DNA of 64,000 nt, from NCBI GenBank assembly GCA_016936975.1, contig JAFGWU010000004.1, positions 1-64,000 of the forward strand. Reading direction: 5' to 3'. Under the pieces are notes generated by a model. It had not been told where the DNA came from. It searched no databases and saw nothing but the letters and a program-made list of their open reading frames with translations. This DNA comes from Bacteroidales bacterium. Lineage in GTDB: Bacteria > Bacteroidota > Bacteroidia > Bacteroidales > GCA-2748055. This document shows, in pieces, positions 1-8,956 of this stretch. The first letter of the stretch is position 1. Each line of letters starts with the position of its first letter. The position numbers and the translations under genes were made by a program.

Positions 1-362
1 CCGTGGGCAAATCCTTTGGGTATCAGCAACTGCAGTCCGTTCTCCGAGGTGATCTCCAGTCCGTACCATTGCCCGAAGGTGGGGGAGCCGTTTCGGAGAT
101 CGACCGCCACATCGTAGATGGCTCCCTCGAGCACCCGCACCAGCTTGGTCTGTGCAAAGGGCTCCTTCTGGAAGTGCAGTCCGCGGATTACCCCGTATTC
201 CGACTTCGACTGGTTGTCCTGCACGAACGGGATGTCAATCCCGGCATCAAAAAAAACCTGCCGGTTATAACTCTCGAAAAAATAGCCGCGTGCATCCCTG
301 AAAATTTTTGGTTCAAGAATGAACAGCCCTTCAATATTGGTTTCCGGTTTTATAATCTTCAT
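1..362 (-). CDS. rfbC: dTDP-4-dehydrorhamnose 3,5-epimerase, 3' end cut by window edge
   Basis: The minus strand reads [20 protein letters not shown] at the N-terminus, then FVQDNQSKSEYGVIRGLHFQ and later KLVRVLEGAIYDVAVDLR. These are characteristic of RmlC, the cupin-fold epimerase that converts dTDP-4-keto-6-deoxyglucose to its L-lyxo form in dTDP-L-rhamnose synthesis. The RGLHFQ segment carries the catalytic His region. About 120 of the usual 180-190 residues are present; the C-terminus lies outside the window. The ATG complement is at 360-362 and shares one base with the rfbA stop codon, so the two genes are translationally coupled. Confidence 0.95.
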   Translation of the reverse strand, partial: MKIIKPETNIEGLFILEPKIFRDARGYFFESYNRQVFFDAGIDIPFVQDNQSKSEYGVIRGLHFQKEPFAQTKLVRVLEGAIYDVAVDLRNGSPTFGQWYGLEITSENGLQLLIPKGFAH

Positions 363-1237
363 CAGAAAATCTCTTCTTTAGCGATACTTTGCAGGTAGGT
401 CCCGTATTTGCTTTTCTCCAGTTCCTTTGCGAGGGAAAGGAGCTGGGAGCGGTTGATAAATCCCTTTTTATAGGCGATCTCTTCCGGGCAGGAGATCTTC
501 AGTCCCTGCCTCTGCTCGATCGTATATATATAATTGGATGCCTGGAGCAGGCTCTCCTGGGTGCCGGTATCGAGCCAGGCCATGCCGCGTCCCAGGTTCA
601 CCACCTGCAGGCGCCCCTCTTCGAGGTAGAGCCGGTTAAGGTCGGTGATCTCCAGTTCCCCCCGTTTGGACGGCTTCAGTGTCCGGGCCTTCCGCACCAC
701 ATCGTTGCCGTAGAAGTAGAGACCCGTAACGGCATAGTTGGAGCGTGGCTTTTCCGGTTTCTCCTCGATGCTCAGCACCTTCCCCGACCTGTCAAAATCG
801 ACCACGCCATACCGCTCGGGATCGTTCACCCAGTACCCGAACACAATGGCTCCATCCTCCAGTCCGGCTGCTTTTTCGAGGATCAATCGCAGTCCCTGCC
901 CGTAAAAGATATTATCGCCCAGGATCAGGCAGACCGGCTGGTCCCCGATAAACGCCTCACCGATCAGGAAAGCCTGTGCCAGCCCGTCGGGGGAGGGCTG
1001 AATGGCATAATCAATGTGCAACCCCAGGTGCGACCCGTCATCGAGCAGGTTCCTGTACAGGTGAATGTCCGTGGGGGTGGAAATGATGAGGATCTCCCGG
1101 ATCCCGGCCAGCATCAGGACCGAGAGCGGGTAATAAATCATTGGTTTGTCATACACAGGGATGATTTGCTTCGAGATGCTTTTCGTAATGGGGTAAAGCC
1201 GTGTCCCCGCTCCCCCCGCCAAAATAATTCCTCTCAT
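362..1237 (-). CDS. rfbA: glucose-1-phosphate thymidylyltransferase
   Basis: The 291-residue product makes dTDP-glucose from dTTP and glucose 1-phosphate, the first step of dTDP-L-rhamnose synthesis. The N-terminus has the nucleotide-binding signature [14 protein letters not shown] followed by [17 protein letters not shown], and the central region contains [10 protein letters not shown] and [19 protein letters not shown], all typical of RmlA. Length matches the family (about 290). It overlaps rfbC by one base downstream and lies 97 bp after the UDP-glucuronate decarboxylase gene; a strong GC hairpin lies in that gap. Confidence 0.97.
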   Translation of the reverse strand: MRGIILAGGAGTRLYPITKSISKQIIPVYDKPMIYYPLSVLMLAGIREILIISTPTDIHLYRNLLDDGSHLGLHIDYAIQPSPDGLAQAFLIGEAFIGDQPVCLILGDNIFYGQGLRLILEKAAGLEDGAIVFGYWVNDPERYGVVDFDRSGKVLSIEEKPEKPRSNYAVTGLYFYGNDVVRKARTLKPSKRGELEITDLNRLYLEEGRLQVVNLGRGMAWLDTGTQESLLQASNYIYTIEQRQGLKISCPEEIAYKKGFINRSQLLSLAKELEKSKYGTYLQSIAKEEIF

Positions 1238-1290
1238 ATGGCATATAATTTATTTTCAAGTGTCCCCCCGCCTGAAACGTCCCACAACCA

Positions 1291-1310
1291 TCTCCCCCCC
1301 CGGGGGGAGA
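1291..1310. repeat. GC-rich inverted repeat between two nucleotide-sugar genes
   Basis: The + strand has a 9-base arm TCTCCCCCC at 1291-1299, two C bases, and the exact complement GGGGGGAGA at 1302-1310. It lies in the 97-bp gap between the decarboxylase and rfbA, which read in the same direction. It could act as a pause or processing hairpin in the shared transcript or be a dispersed repeat. No U-tract follows on the minus strand, so it is not a clear terminator. Confidence 0.6.
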
Positions 1311-1334
1311 CAGGAGAGGGGGTACGCCTCGTTA

Positions 1335-2270
1335 TCATAGAACTTCCTTAAAATAAGCAATCGTCCTCTCCAGCCCCTCCTCCAGTTCCACCTTAGGCTC
1401 CCACCCGTCCAGCATCTTCCCGGCCAGGGTGATATCGGGCTTGCGCTGGATCGGATCATCTTCCGGAAGGGGCAGGTAAATAATTTTTGATTTCGACCCG
1501 GTCATCTCAATAATCTTCTGCGCCAGTTCCAGGATGGTGAATTCATTCGGGTTCCCGATGTTAACGGGACCCGTAAACGATTCGGGGGTTTTCATCGTCC
1601 GGATGAGCGCCTCCACCAGGTCATCCACGTACTGGAAACTGCGTGTTTGCCGTCCGTCCCCGAAAACAGTGATGTCCCTGTTTCCCAGTGCCTGCACGAT
1701 GAAGTTCGAGATCACCCTGCCGTCGTTCGGATGCATCCGGGGGCCGTAGGTGTTAAAGATGCGGGCGATTTTGATCCGCACTTTATTCTGCTTGTGGTAA
1801 TCCATGAACAGGGTCTCTGCACAGCGTTTCCCCTCGTCGTAGCACGACCGGATCCCGATCGGGTTCACGTTTCCCCGGTAGGATTCCGGCTGGGGATGCA
1901 CAGAGGGATCGCCGTACACCTCGCTGGTGGAGGCCTGCAGGATTTTCGCCCTGATCCGCTTGGCCAGCCCGAGCATGTTGATGGCGCCCATGACCGATGT
2001 CTTGACAGTCTTTATGGGGTTATACTGGTAGTGAACGGGGGATGCCGGGCAGGCCAGGTTGTAAATTTCATCCACTTCGGCATAATAGGGCTGTGTGACA
2101 TCGTGCCGGACCAGCTCGAAATAGGGGTGGTCGAGCAGGTGGATAATGTTCTGTTTTGTACCGGTGAAATAGTTGTCGAGGCAGATTACATCGTGACCGT
2201 CATGGAGGAGCCGCTCACAGAGATGGGAACCGATAAAACCCGCACCGCCGGTCACCAGGATTCGTTTCAT
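1335..2270 (-). CDS. UDP-glucuronate decarboxylase (UDP-xylose synthase), extended SDR
   Basis: The 311-residue product is an NAD-dependent extended SDR. It has the Rossmann motif [10 protein letters not shown] near residue 8, the STSEVYGDP active-site segment, and the YDEGKR catalytic Tyr-x-x-x-Lys found in UXS enzymes, plus [17 protein letters not shown] and [16 protein letters not shown]. Family knowledge: it oxidises and decarboxylates UDP-glucuronate to UDP-xylose. The UDP-glucose dehydrogenase that supplies the substrate is encoded immediately upstream, 17 bp away, which supports this assignment over a dTDP-glucose dehydratase. Confidence 0.93.
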   Translation of the reverse strand: MKRILVTGGAGFIGSHLCERLLHDGHDVICLDNYFTGTKQNIIHLLDHPYFELVRHDVTQPYYAEVDEIYNLACPASPVHYQYNPIKTVKTSVMGAINMLGLAKRIRAKILQASTSEVYGDPSVHPQPESYRGNVNPIGIRSCYDEGKRCAETLFMDYHKQNKVRIKIARIFNTYGPRMHPNDGRVISNFIVQALGNRDITVFGDGRQTRSFQYVDDLVEALIRTMKTPESFTGPVNIGNPNEFTILELAQKIIEMTGSKSKIIYLPLPEDDPIQRKPDITLAGKMLDGWEPKVELEEGLERTIAYFKEVL

Positions 2271-2287
2271 AAAAGGAACTGTTTTTA

Positions 2288-3616
2288 TCAGGGCTTAACC
2301 GGACGTCTTCCCACGCTGTAATAGGTGTACCCGTATTCCAGCAGTTCGGCCGGTTCATATATATTCCTGCCGTCAAAGATAACTTTTTCGCGCATCAGTT
2401 TACCAAGGACCTTATAATTCAGGACCCTGAACTCGGGCCATTCGGTCACCACAATCAGTCCGTCGCTGTCGACCACAGCCTCATATTTATCCTCGCAGTA
2501 CTCAATCCGGTCCCCGATCCGTTTCCGCGCCTCTCCCATGGCAACCGGGTCGTAAGCTTTGACCAGGGCACCCATTTTCAGAAGCTCATCAATAATCACC
2601 AGCGAAGGGGCCTCCCGCATGTCGTCGGTCTGCGGTTTGAAGGAGAGTCCCCATAGGCCGAGCCGGGCGCCTTTGATCCGGTCCCCGAAATGCTCCCGCA
2701 CCTTTTTCGGCAACAGGCCTTTCTGCCGATCGTTAACCGACTCCACAGCCTTCATGATTTCCAGAGGCGTATGGTATTCATCACCCGTCCGGATCAGGGC
2801 CTTCACATCTTTCGGGAAACAGCTTCCCCCGTAACCGGCACCGGGGTAGATAAATTTCGGACCGATACGGGTATCACTTCCGATTCCCTTCCGCACCATG
2901 TTCACATCGGCTCCCACTGCCTCGCACAGGTTGGCGATGTCGTTCATGAAGCTGATCTTGGTAGCCAGCATGGCATTGGCGGCGTACTTGGTCATTTCGG
3001 CGGAGGGAATATCCATGGAGATGATGGGGTGGCCGTTCAGCACGAATGGTTTATAGATCCGCCGCAGAACCTTTTCGGCCCGCTCAGAATCCGTCCCGAT
3101 CACAATGCGGTCGGGTTTGAGGAAATCATTGATGGCGGCGCCTTCTTTCAGGAATTCGGGGTTCGATGCCACATCGAACGGAATATCCGCACCTCTTTTC
3201 TGAAGCGACTCCTTTATCTGCTTCCTCAGCTTTTCAGCGGTCTTGATGGGCACAGTGCTTTTAGTAACCACCACCAGGTAATCCTGCATGGTTCTTCCAA
3301 TCTCCGAGGCCACCTCCAGCACATGCTTCAGGTCGGCACTGCCATCCTCACCGGGAGGGGTGCCGACGGCAATAAACACCGCATCGCAATCTGCAATGCT
3401 CTCTTCCAGGCTCGTGGAGAACTCCAGCATATTCTTCTCGACATTGGTTTTTACCATATCCTCCAGTCCGGGTTCATAAATGGGGATGATCCCCTTCTTC
3501 AGTTTCTCGATCTTCTCCCGGTCAACATCCACGCAAACCACATTGATACCGGTTTCGGCAATGCATGTTCCCGATACCAGTCCAACATAGCCGGTACCCA
3601 CTACAGCGATTTTCAT
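2288..3616 (-). CDS. ugd: UDP-glucose 6-dehydrogenase
   Basis: The 442-residue protein oxidises UDP-glucose to UDP-glucuronate. The N-terminus has the NAD-binding motif [11 protein letters not shown], the middle has [11 protein letters not shown], and the catalytic Cys lies in [10 protein letters not shown]; the C-terminal UDP-binding domain includes [19 protein letters not shown]. Length and motif order match the UDP-glucose/GDP-mannose dehydrogenase family. It is the first gene of a minus-strand series with the decarboxylase, rfbA and rfbC, so the series makes UDP-glucuronate, UDP-xylose and dTDP-rhamnose for surface polysaccharide. Confidence 0.97.
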   Translation of the reverse strand: MKIAVVGTGYVGLVSGTCIAETGINVVCVDVDREKIEKLKKGIIPIYEPGLEDMVKTNVEKNMLEFSTSLEESIADCDAVFIAVGTPPGEDGSADLKHVLEVASEIGRTMQDYLVVVTKSTVPIKTAEKLRKQIKESLQKRGADIPFDVASNPEFLKEGAAINDFLKPDRIVIGTDSERAEKVLRRIYKPFVLNGHPIISMDIPSAEMTKYAANAMLATKISFMNDIANLCEAVGADVNMVRKGIGSDTRIGPKFIYPGAGYGGSCFPKDVKALIRTGDEYHTPLEIMKAVESVNDRQKGLLPKKVREHFGDRIKGARLGLWGLSFKPQTDDMREAPSLVIIDELLKMGALVKAYDPVAMGEARKRIGDRIEYCEDKYEAVVDSDGLIVVTEWPEFRVLNYKVLGKLMREKVIFDGRNIYEPAELLEYGYTYYSVGRRPVKP

Positions 3617-3758
3617 TCAGAACGGTTTTGAGTTTGAAGTGTCAAAGATAAAAGTAAAAAATAAATTTAACAGTACGAGCGGTCCCTAAGCTGTTCTCTT
3701 CACAGGAAAACTGTAAGGGTTTTCTCATTTCATGGATCAGATTTGGCTGTACAGGCCG

Positions 3759-6700
3759 TTAATCGAGGTTCACAATCCGCTTCAGGATCTGTTTGTCCCC
3801 GGTTCTGAATTTTACCAGGTAGGTTCCCTGAGGCAGTCCGGAACCATCCCATGCAACCGAATAGGTGCCGGGACCGAGCGACATCTCTTTAAAGATTTTG
3901 ATTCTCTTTCCATAAATATCATACAATGCAAGGTAAACATCCGTGGTATGATTAATGGAATATTCTATGTTCAGCAGGTCGGTAAACGGATTGGGAAAGA
4001 CCGAAAGAGCACTCTGCGGGTAAGATTCCTGCCTGGAAATATCCAGTGCCGTATTCACGTTCAGTTCAAACGGATTCAACGCATCTGCAACCACCATGTC
4101 TTTTTCAAATTCGATCGACCCTGTACAGGGGTAAAGTTCTGACTTTTCTGAATCGAAATATTGGAATGTAATGGTTTCCCCCTCTTCAACATTGCTGTAG
4201 ACCATCAGCGGGTAGACAAATGCATCTACAGGGTCGAAGTACATCCCGCCGGAAATTCCGCGGCACTCTTCCCCGGCATAGGCCAGGAGCAGGTCGCTTT
4301 CCGAACCTGCAGGCAGGCCGTCCATGAATACCCTGCAGGTCACGGTCCCGTTAAATTCATACTGGTGCGGATCCGGTCCGGACAGGGATGGATCGGACAG
4401 GCTGATCCCGGCTCCTTTTTTTGCAGCGGGCTGGCTCTCTTCAGAGGGATATTCGAGGGTGCCCGGTTCGGCGACCTTCAGCATATACCCTTCTCCGGGA
4501 ACCAGGTTTTCAAGGGACCCGAACCATCCATACTCTCCATAATATGTGGCAGATTGGGTCTGGTTCTTGATATAATCCATCATGGACAGGTTTACGGAAG
4601 AGAGGGCAGAATCAATCGGCAGGGGATATTCAGGGAGGTAACCGATCCAGTTCCAGCCCGAGGCCAGGTCAATCCGGTTGGATATTTTTTCTGCTGTTAT
4701 ACCGGACAGTTCCATACAGCAACCGTTGGCGGTTTTAATCATATATAGCGAAGAGGGATCCAGCGTATCGAGTGAACCCCACCAGCCAAAATTATCGTAC
4801 CAGGTGGCAGATTGGGTCTGGTTCTTTAAATAATCCCCCTGTGCCAGGTTATCGGAAAGAATCTGGCTGAGGGCCATCTCTTCCTGAACAATATTCACGG
4901 AGAACCAGTTCCATCCCGGAACAAAGGTCTTGCTGAAATGGTTGTAATGATGGAGATGAACGGGACCTGAAGGTTCCCCCAGCGCGATGCCCGGAATAAA
5001 TTCAAACTGTTCGTGGAGGGTGTAAATCGAATCAGAACCGGGTTCATAGTACCTGAAAGAGAGGGTATCGCCCGAAAGGAAGTTGCTGTAATATTGTAAT
5101 TCAAAGAAATGATAGTCCGGACCGGGATAAAAGGTAACCGGGGCAATTCCCCTGCAGCTGCTTCCGGACCAGGCGGTAAGGTACCCCGAGGTCACTGTGT
5201 CGGTTTCCAGGAGCACCATGGCGGTGATGCCGGCCGAGTAACTGAATGTATCCGGATTAATCTGCCAGCCGGCGGGTAATGCATCCGGGAAGGTTTTCAG
5301 AACGTTAAAGCTGATCACCCCGCCGGTCATGGAAATATCGTGAATGGAAATGAAGGGCGGTTCATTGTTCCATGAATTGGAGGAAGGAACGGAACTCCCC
5401 GAGAACGATTGGTTATCGGTGTTTCCCGGGAAGGGATCGCCGCCGTAGGTTTCGTAACTCCCGATGTCATCCGCCTCCTCGATATCGAAACCCTGGTGGA
5501 GCGGATCGACATTGATATCATTGGTGAGCCATCCCGGGTGATTCTTATCGGCGTGATAGATCAGCAGTCCGCTCGAGGGGACGTAGCTATCCAGGCCAAT
5601 CTGCTGGCGGTTTTCGAGGATGAAGCATTCGTTATAGGTGGAGGTTTTAATCTTAAAGGCCTCGGGGTGTTCAGAGGCACCGTTCAGCGAGTAGCTTCCC
5701 GGGTCGGTCAGTACCGGCAGGTCTATCCATCCCAGGTAGCTTTTCGACCAGGCGTTATGATTGGCCGGGGATGCGCCGCCGTTGTTCCACGACCCGTCGG
5801 CCATCAGGTCCCAGAAGGTCAGGTCGAAGGCGTAACCGCCGCTTTCCGTATCATCCGTATCATAGAAATCGGGCAGTCCGAGGCTGTGACCGAATTCGTG
5901 ACAGATGACCCCTACATTGGTAATATCGGTCCCTTCATTTCCCCTGAGCTCGGGGGCCATCACATAATTATCGATCGTCACGCCGTCATATACCACGTTC
6001 AGTTCACCTAGGTGCCAGGAGTGCGACCAGATACAGGAGTCGCCGGTTCCGATATATTCTTCCCCGAAACCCGAATGAATGATGATTATTTCGTCGACAT
6101 ATCCGTCGCCGTCGTTGTCAAACTGTGAAAAATCCAGTCCGGCGACCTCGGCAAGATCGATCGCTTCGCGTGCAAGCTCCTGGGGCCTGATATCCTCCCC
6201 GTTACCGTCGTTATCCCCGTAATAGGCCATGTTCATGCTCACCGTAACCCATGCGGTGACTGTTGTGGAGAGGAGCAGGCTGTCGAACGAGGCAATCCTG
6301 TAATAATCCCTGAAGCTGCCGGTCCCGTTGAAATTCTCCTGGTTCATCAGGTCACTGAATGTCTGACGGTCCGTCACGGCAGTCTGGTCGGGAAACTCCA
6401 GCAGGATCATCAGCACCGTATTGTCCCCTTTGGAGGGGAATGGATTCGGGTTATACTTGGTCGGGGCATCCTCAAAGTAGGATCGGGTGAATTTATCGAT
6501 CTGTGCCGGGCTGTACGACAGGTGCTTATCAATCCCCTGAAGGTCCGTTCCCTTGGTGGTCCCCACTCTGAGTCCGGAGGGGACCAGGTCCCCGTTTTCG
6601 TTCCTGACGGCATAGCAGTAATATCCCTTCTGATCGTTCAGGACCGTGTATCCATCCGGGGTCTCTGCACTGTGGATCACGCCGTCGCCTTTGCCGATGA

Positions 6701-6863
6701 GCGTGATGACCGATCCGTTGGGCTGGGTCACTTCAACCGGGAACGGGTAAGCGGTGATCCCCCTGCTTTTCACAGGCCTGGAGAGCGGCTGTCCGTTCAG
6801 CCCGGTGGCAAAATCAACCAGGGTGCAGAGAATGACTGCAATGACTAAAAAAGCTCTTTTCAT
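3759..6863 (-). CDS. M6-family secreted metalloprotease with T9SS type A sorting domain
   Basis: The start at 6863 is preferred over an in-frame start at 6917 because it begins the signal peptide MKRAFLVIAVILCTLVDFAT and has AGGA 10 bases upstream. The protein is about 1034 residues. The zinc motif HEFGHSLGLPDFYD marks an M6 (immune inhibitor A-like) peptidase, preceded by a DNDGDGYVDEI calcium-type segment. Two internal repeats near residues 650-730 and 733-810 share GWNW and KNQTQSAT. The last 85 residues (SALSVFPNPFTDLLNI through the C-terminal VKF and RIVNLD region) are a Por secretion C-terminal domain, so the enzyme should cross the outer membrane through T9SS. Its natural substrate is unknown. 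Confidence 0.93.
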   Translation of the reverse strand: MKRAFLVIAVILCTLVDFATGLNGQPLSRPVKSRGITAYPFPVEVTQPNGSVITLIGKGDGVIHSAETPDGYTVLNDQKGYYCYAVRNENGDLVPSGLRVGTTKGTDLQGIDKHLSYSPAQIDKFTRSYFEDAPTKYNPNPFPSKGDNTVLMILLEFPDQTAVTDRQTFSDLMNQENFNGTGSFRDYYRIASFDSLLLSTTVTAWVTVSMNMAYYGDNDGNGEDIRPQELAREAIDLAEVAGLDFSQFDNDGDGYVDEIIIIHSGFGEEYIGTGDSCIWSHSWHLGELNVVYDGVTIDNYVMAPELRGNEGTDITNVGVICHEFGHSLGLPDFYDTDDTESGGYAFDLTFWDLMADGSWNNGGASPANHNAWSKSYLGWIDLPVLTDPGSYSLNGASEHPEAFKIKTSTYNECFILENRQQIGLDSYVPSSGLLIYHADKNHPGWLTNDINVDPLHQGFDIEEADDIGSYETYGGDPFPGNTDNQSFSGSSVPSSNSWNNEPPFISIHDISMTGGVISFNVLKTFPDALPAGWQINPDTFSYSAGITAMVLLETDTVTSGYLTAWSGSSCRGIAPVTFYPGPDYHFFELQYYSNFLSGDTLSFRYYEPGSDSIYTLHEQFEFIPGIALGEPSGPVHLHHYNHFSKTFVPGWNWFSVNIVQEEMALSQILSDNLAQGDYLKNQTQSATWYDNFGWWGSLDTLDPSSLYMIKTANGCCMELSGITAEKISNRIDLASGWNWIGYLPEYPLPIDSALSSVNLSMMDYIKNQTQSATYYGEYGWFGSLENLVPGEGYMLKVAEPGTLEYPSEESQPAAKKGAGISLSDPSLSGPDPHQYEFNGTVTCRVFMDGLPAGSESDLLLAYAGEECRGISGGMYFDPVDAFVYPLMVYSNVEEGETITFQYFDSEKSELYPCTGSIEFEKDMVVADALNPFELNVNTALDISRQESYPQSALSVFPNPFTDLLNIEYSINHTTDVYLALYDIYGKRIKIFKEMSLGPGTYSVAWDGSGLPQGTYLVKFRTGDKQILKRIVNLD

Positions 6864-7134
6864 AGCAAATCCTTTTTCCAAATATTCATAAGAGCGGCCG
6901 GTGCCGGTTGCGTGCAAATATCACATTTTAAACCGGACGATACCATAATATTTATCATTAGATACGCAGTTTGAGCGATTTGGTTCCCCTTATTTTGATT
7001 AAGAACTTCACAGCGTGGATAAACATCCGGTTTGTGTGAAGATTTAAGAAAAACGTATGGTTTCTGTTACCCTTTGAAATATGGAATTTTACCGAAGAGT
7101 ATCTTCCGCCCGTCAAAATGGAAACACAGGTTCA

Positions 7135-7183
7135 GCACCCTGCACCCTGCACCCTGCACCCTGCACCCTGCCCCCTGCACCCA
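7135..7183. repeat. Tandem heptamer array, 7 units of GCACCCT
   Basis: Seven consecutive 7-bp units run from 7135: five exact GCACCCT, then GCCCCCT and GCACCCA. Read on the minus strand the unit is AGGGTGC, the same phased family as the CAGGGTG array at 49938-49972. It lies in the intergenic space between the divergent M6 protease and wecB genes, just upstream of the predicted wecB promoter. The remainder of the 6864-7233 gap shows no gene. Confidence 0.9.
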
Positions 7184-7185
7184 AT

Positions 7186-7215
7186 TTGTTTCAGGGCCAA
7201 TAATCACTATCTTAG
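7186..7215 (+). promoter_or_regulatory. Candidate Bacteroidota promoter for wecB
   Basis: TTG at 7186-7188 is followed after 19 bp by TATCTTAG at 7208-7215, one base away from the consensus TAnnTTTG. The wecB ATG is 18 bp downstream, consistent with a short leader. Confidence 0.45.
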
Positions 7216-7233
7216 CCGGAAATTTACGGTTCT

Positions 7234-8385
7234 ATGAAGATCATCTCCGTCGTTGGTGCCCGGCCGAACTTTATGAAGATTGCCCCGTTCATGCGGGCTG
7301 TTGAGGCACACAACGCGAAAACGGGAAACAGGGTGGAGCACCTGCTGGTCCACACCGGTCAGCATTACGACCATACGATGTCACAGAAATTTTTCGAGGA
7401 CCTGGGCATTCCGCCGGCAGACATCCACCTGGGGGTGGGTTCGGGGACCCATGCCGAGCAGGTGGGAAATACGATGATCGCATTTGAGAAGGTCCTGATG
7501 GAGGAGCGGCCCGACTGGGTGGTGGTGGTCGGCGACGTGAACGCTACGCTGTCGTGCTCCGTGACCGCAAAGAAACTGCATATTAAATGCTGTCATATCG
7601 AGGCCGGACTGCGTTCGGGCGATATGACCATGCCGGAGGAGATCAACCGCCTGGTGACCGACCGGATCTCCGATCTCCTGCTGACGCCGGACCGGCTCTC
7701 GATAAAAAACCTGGAACAGGAGGGGACCGATCCCGGGAAGATAAAGTTCGTCGGGAACATCATGATCGATACGCTTGAAGCACAGCGCGACCGGGCCGCA
7801 CGGCTGGATACCGGTGAAATCATACAAAGGAACCGGCTGAACCCGGGGAAACCTTTTCCGGCTGTCGAACCGGAAAGGTATGCCGTGATGACCCTTCACC
7901 GTCCGTCCAACGTGGATTACCGGGAGATTTTCGGTCCGATCATTGATTTTCTCACCGGTGAGGTTGCGGAAACCTTTCCGCTGATCTGGCCGATCCATCC
8001 CCGGGCCAGGAAACAGCTTGAGCAGTTCGGCCTATGGGATAAGGTGGAACAGTGTTACAACCTGGTCCTTCTGCAGCCGGTCGGTTATCACGATATGCTG
8101 AGGCTGAACATGTCGGCGAAGATGCTGCTGACCGACAGTGGCGGGTTGCAGGAGGAGTGCACCATTCTCGGAACCCCCTGCCTGACCCTGAGGTGGAACA
8201 CCGAACGGCCGGTCACCCTGTGGGAACATGGCGGTGCCAGTGTGCTGGTGGGGAACAACGTGGAACGCATCCGCAAAGAGTTCCGCGCGGCTTTGAAGAG
8301 GCCCCGCCATCCCGTCAGACCCGAGCTGTGGGACGGAAAAACCGCGGCACGATGCCTGCAGGCGATCCTGGAGGCGTCTGTGTAA
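7234..8385 (+). CDS. wecB: UDP-N-acetylglucosamine 2-epimerase, non-hydrolysing
   Basis: The 383-residue protein interconverts UDP-GlcNAc and UDP-ManNAc for surface polysaccharide. It begins MKIISVVGARPNFMKIAPFM, with VHTGQHYDHTMS, the HIEAGLRSGD motif with catalytic acidic and His residues, TLHRPSNVDY, and TDSGGLQEECTILGTPCLTLR near the C-terminus. All are hallmark WecB/MnaA segments and the length is normal. It is a single gene on the plus strand, with repeats on both sides; the sugar-nucleotide genes upstream on the other strand give a shared theme. Confidence 0.96.
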   Translation: MKIISVVGARPNFMKIAPFMRAVEAHNAKTGNRVEHLLVHTGQHYDHTMSQKFFEDLGIPPADIHLGVGSGTHAEQVGNTMIAFEKVLMEERPDWVVVVGDVNATLSCSVTAKKLHIKCCHIEAGLRSGDMTMPEEINRLVTDRISDLLLTPDRLSIKNLEQEGTDPGKIKFVGNIMIDTLEAQRDRAARLDTGEIIQRNRLNPGKPFPAVEPERYAVMTLHRPSNVDYREIFGPIIDFLTGEVAETFPLIWPIHPRARKQLEQFGLWDKVEQCYNLVLLQPVGYHDMLRLNMSAKMLLTDSGGLQEECTILGTPCLTLRWNTERPVTLWEHGGASVLVGNNVERIRKEFRAALKRPRHPVRPELWDGKTAARCLQAILEASV

Positions 8386-8400
8386 ATAAATCCCGGGAAA

Positions 8401-8449
8401 AAGGTTTAAGATTCAAGGTTCAAGGTTCAAGGCTTAAAGCTTAAGGCAT
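8401..8449. repeat. Heptamer array of the AAGGTTC family
   Basis: Seven in-phase 7-bp units: AAGGTTT, AAGATTC, AAGGTTC, AAGGTTC, AAGGCTT, AAAGCTT, AAGGCAT. It begins 15 bp after the wecB stop codon. The same family occurs at 8572-8606 and, on the opposite strand, at 56059-56160. The gap 8386-8956 contains only repeats and the rpsA promoter; no gene was found in it. Confidence 0.85.
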
Positions 8450-8674
8450 AAATTGTACAAATAATTTTTGCAGAATGTTCGCCGGAGCGCGGTGGATGTC
8501 CACGGTTGTGCGAAATCGGGAAGCGAGAAAAAACAGCGGAAAGGCCTGCGCGAATTTGTTGGCCCGGGAAAAAGGTTCAAGGTTCAAGGCTTAAAGCTTA
8601 AGGCATAAATTGTAAAAATAATTTTTGCAGAATGTTCGCCGGAGCGCGGTGGATGTCCACGGTTGTGCGAAATC
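8415..8674. repeat. 103-bp direct duplication (8415-8517 and 8572-8674)
   Basis: The two 103-bp copies are offset by 157 bp and differ at one base that I could find (TGTACAA versus TGTAAAA). Each copy starts with heptamer units and continues through a promoter-like TAATTTTTG, CGCCGGAGCGCGG, a short GTGGA/TCCAC hairpin and TTGTGCGAAATC. The near identity implies a recent duplication or gene conversion. No open reading frame of note lies inside. Confidence 0.9.
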
Positions 8675-8754
8675 ACGAAGGGCCGGAAAAAAGGGTGAAT
8701 GGCTTTGAGGGAAAGGCCCGAAGTGATTTGGTAACCGTGGCGTACTTTTCTTGC

Positions 8755-8784
8755 GTACTTCTTTTGTAAGGGCAAAAGAAGTAC
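8755..8784. repeat. 12-bp inverted repeat upstream of rpsA
   Basis: The arm GTACTTCTTTTG at 8755-8766 pairs perfectly with CAAAAGAAGTAC at 8773-8784 around a 6-base loop. A related direct copy, CGTACTTTTCTTG, lies immediately to the left. The hairpin has no T-run, so it looks like a dispersed repeat rather than a terminator. Confidence 0.7.
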
Positions 8785-8870
8785 GAAAAGGTTCAAGGTC
8801 TTCGCCTTATAAGTAACCTCTGCACTCAGGAATCATGTGATTTGTAAGAATTAACAAAACGCATGATTGC

Positions 8871-8901
8871 TTGGCAATTCCCGCTCCTTTTACTATCTTT
8901 G
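8871..8901 (+). promoter_or_regulatory. Bacteroidota promoter of rpsA
   Basis: TTG at 8871-8873, a 20-bp spacer, and TATCTTTG at 8894-8901 give a full match to the Bacteroidota sigma-70 pattern. The AT-rich leader then runs about 50 bp to the rpsA ATG at 8957. Confidence 0.8.
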
Positions 8902-8956
8902 CGCTTCAATTTAATAAACATAATGTCTAACTTATTAATTTTAATGTAATTATCTA

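Noticed and set aside
389-1351. Long plus-strand open frame of 320 codons
   Set aside because: It is antisense to rfbA over most of its length and has no family features; rfbA is certain.
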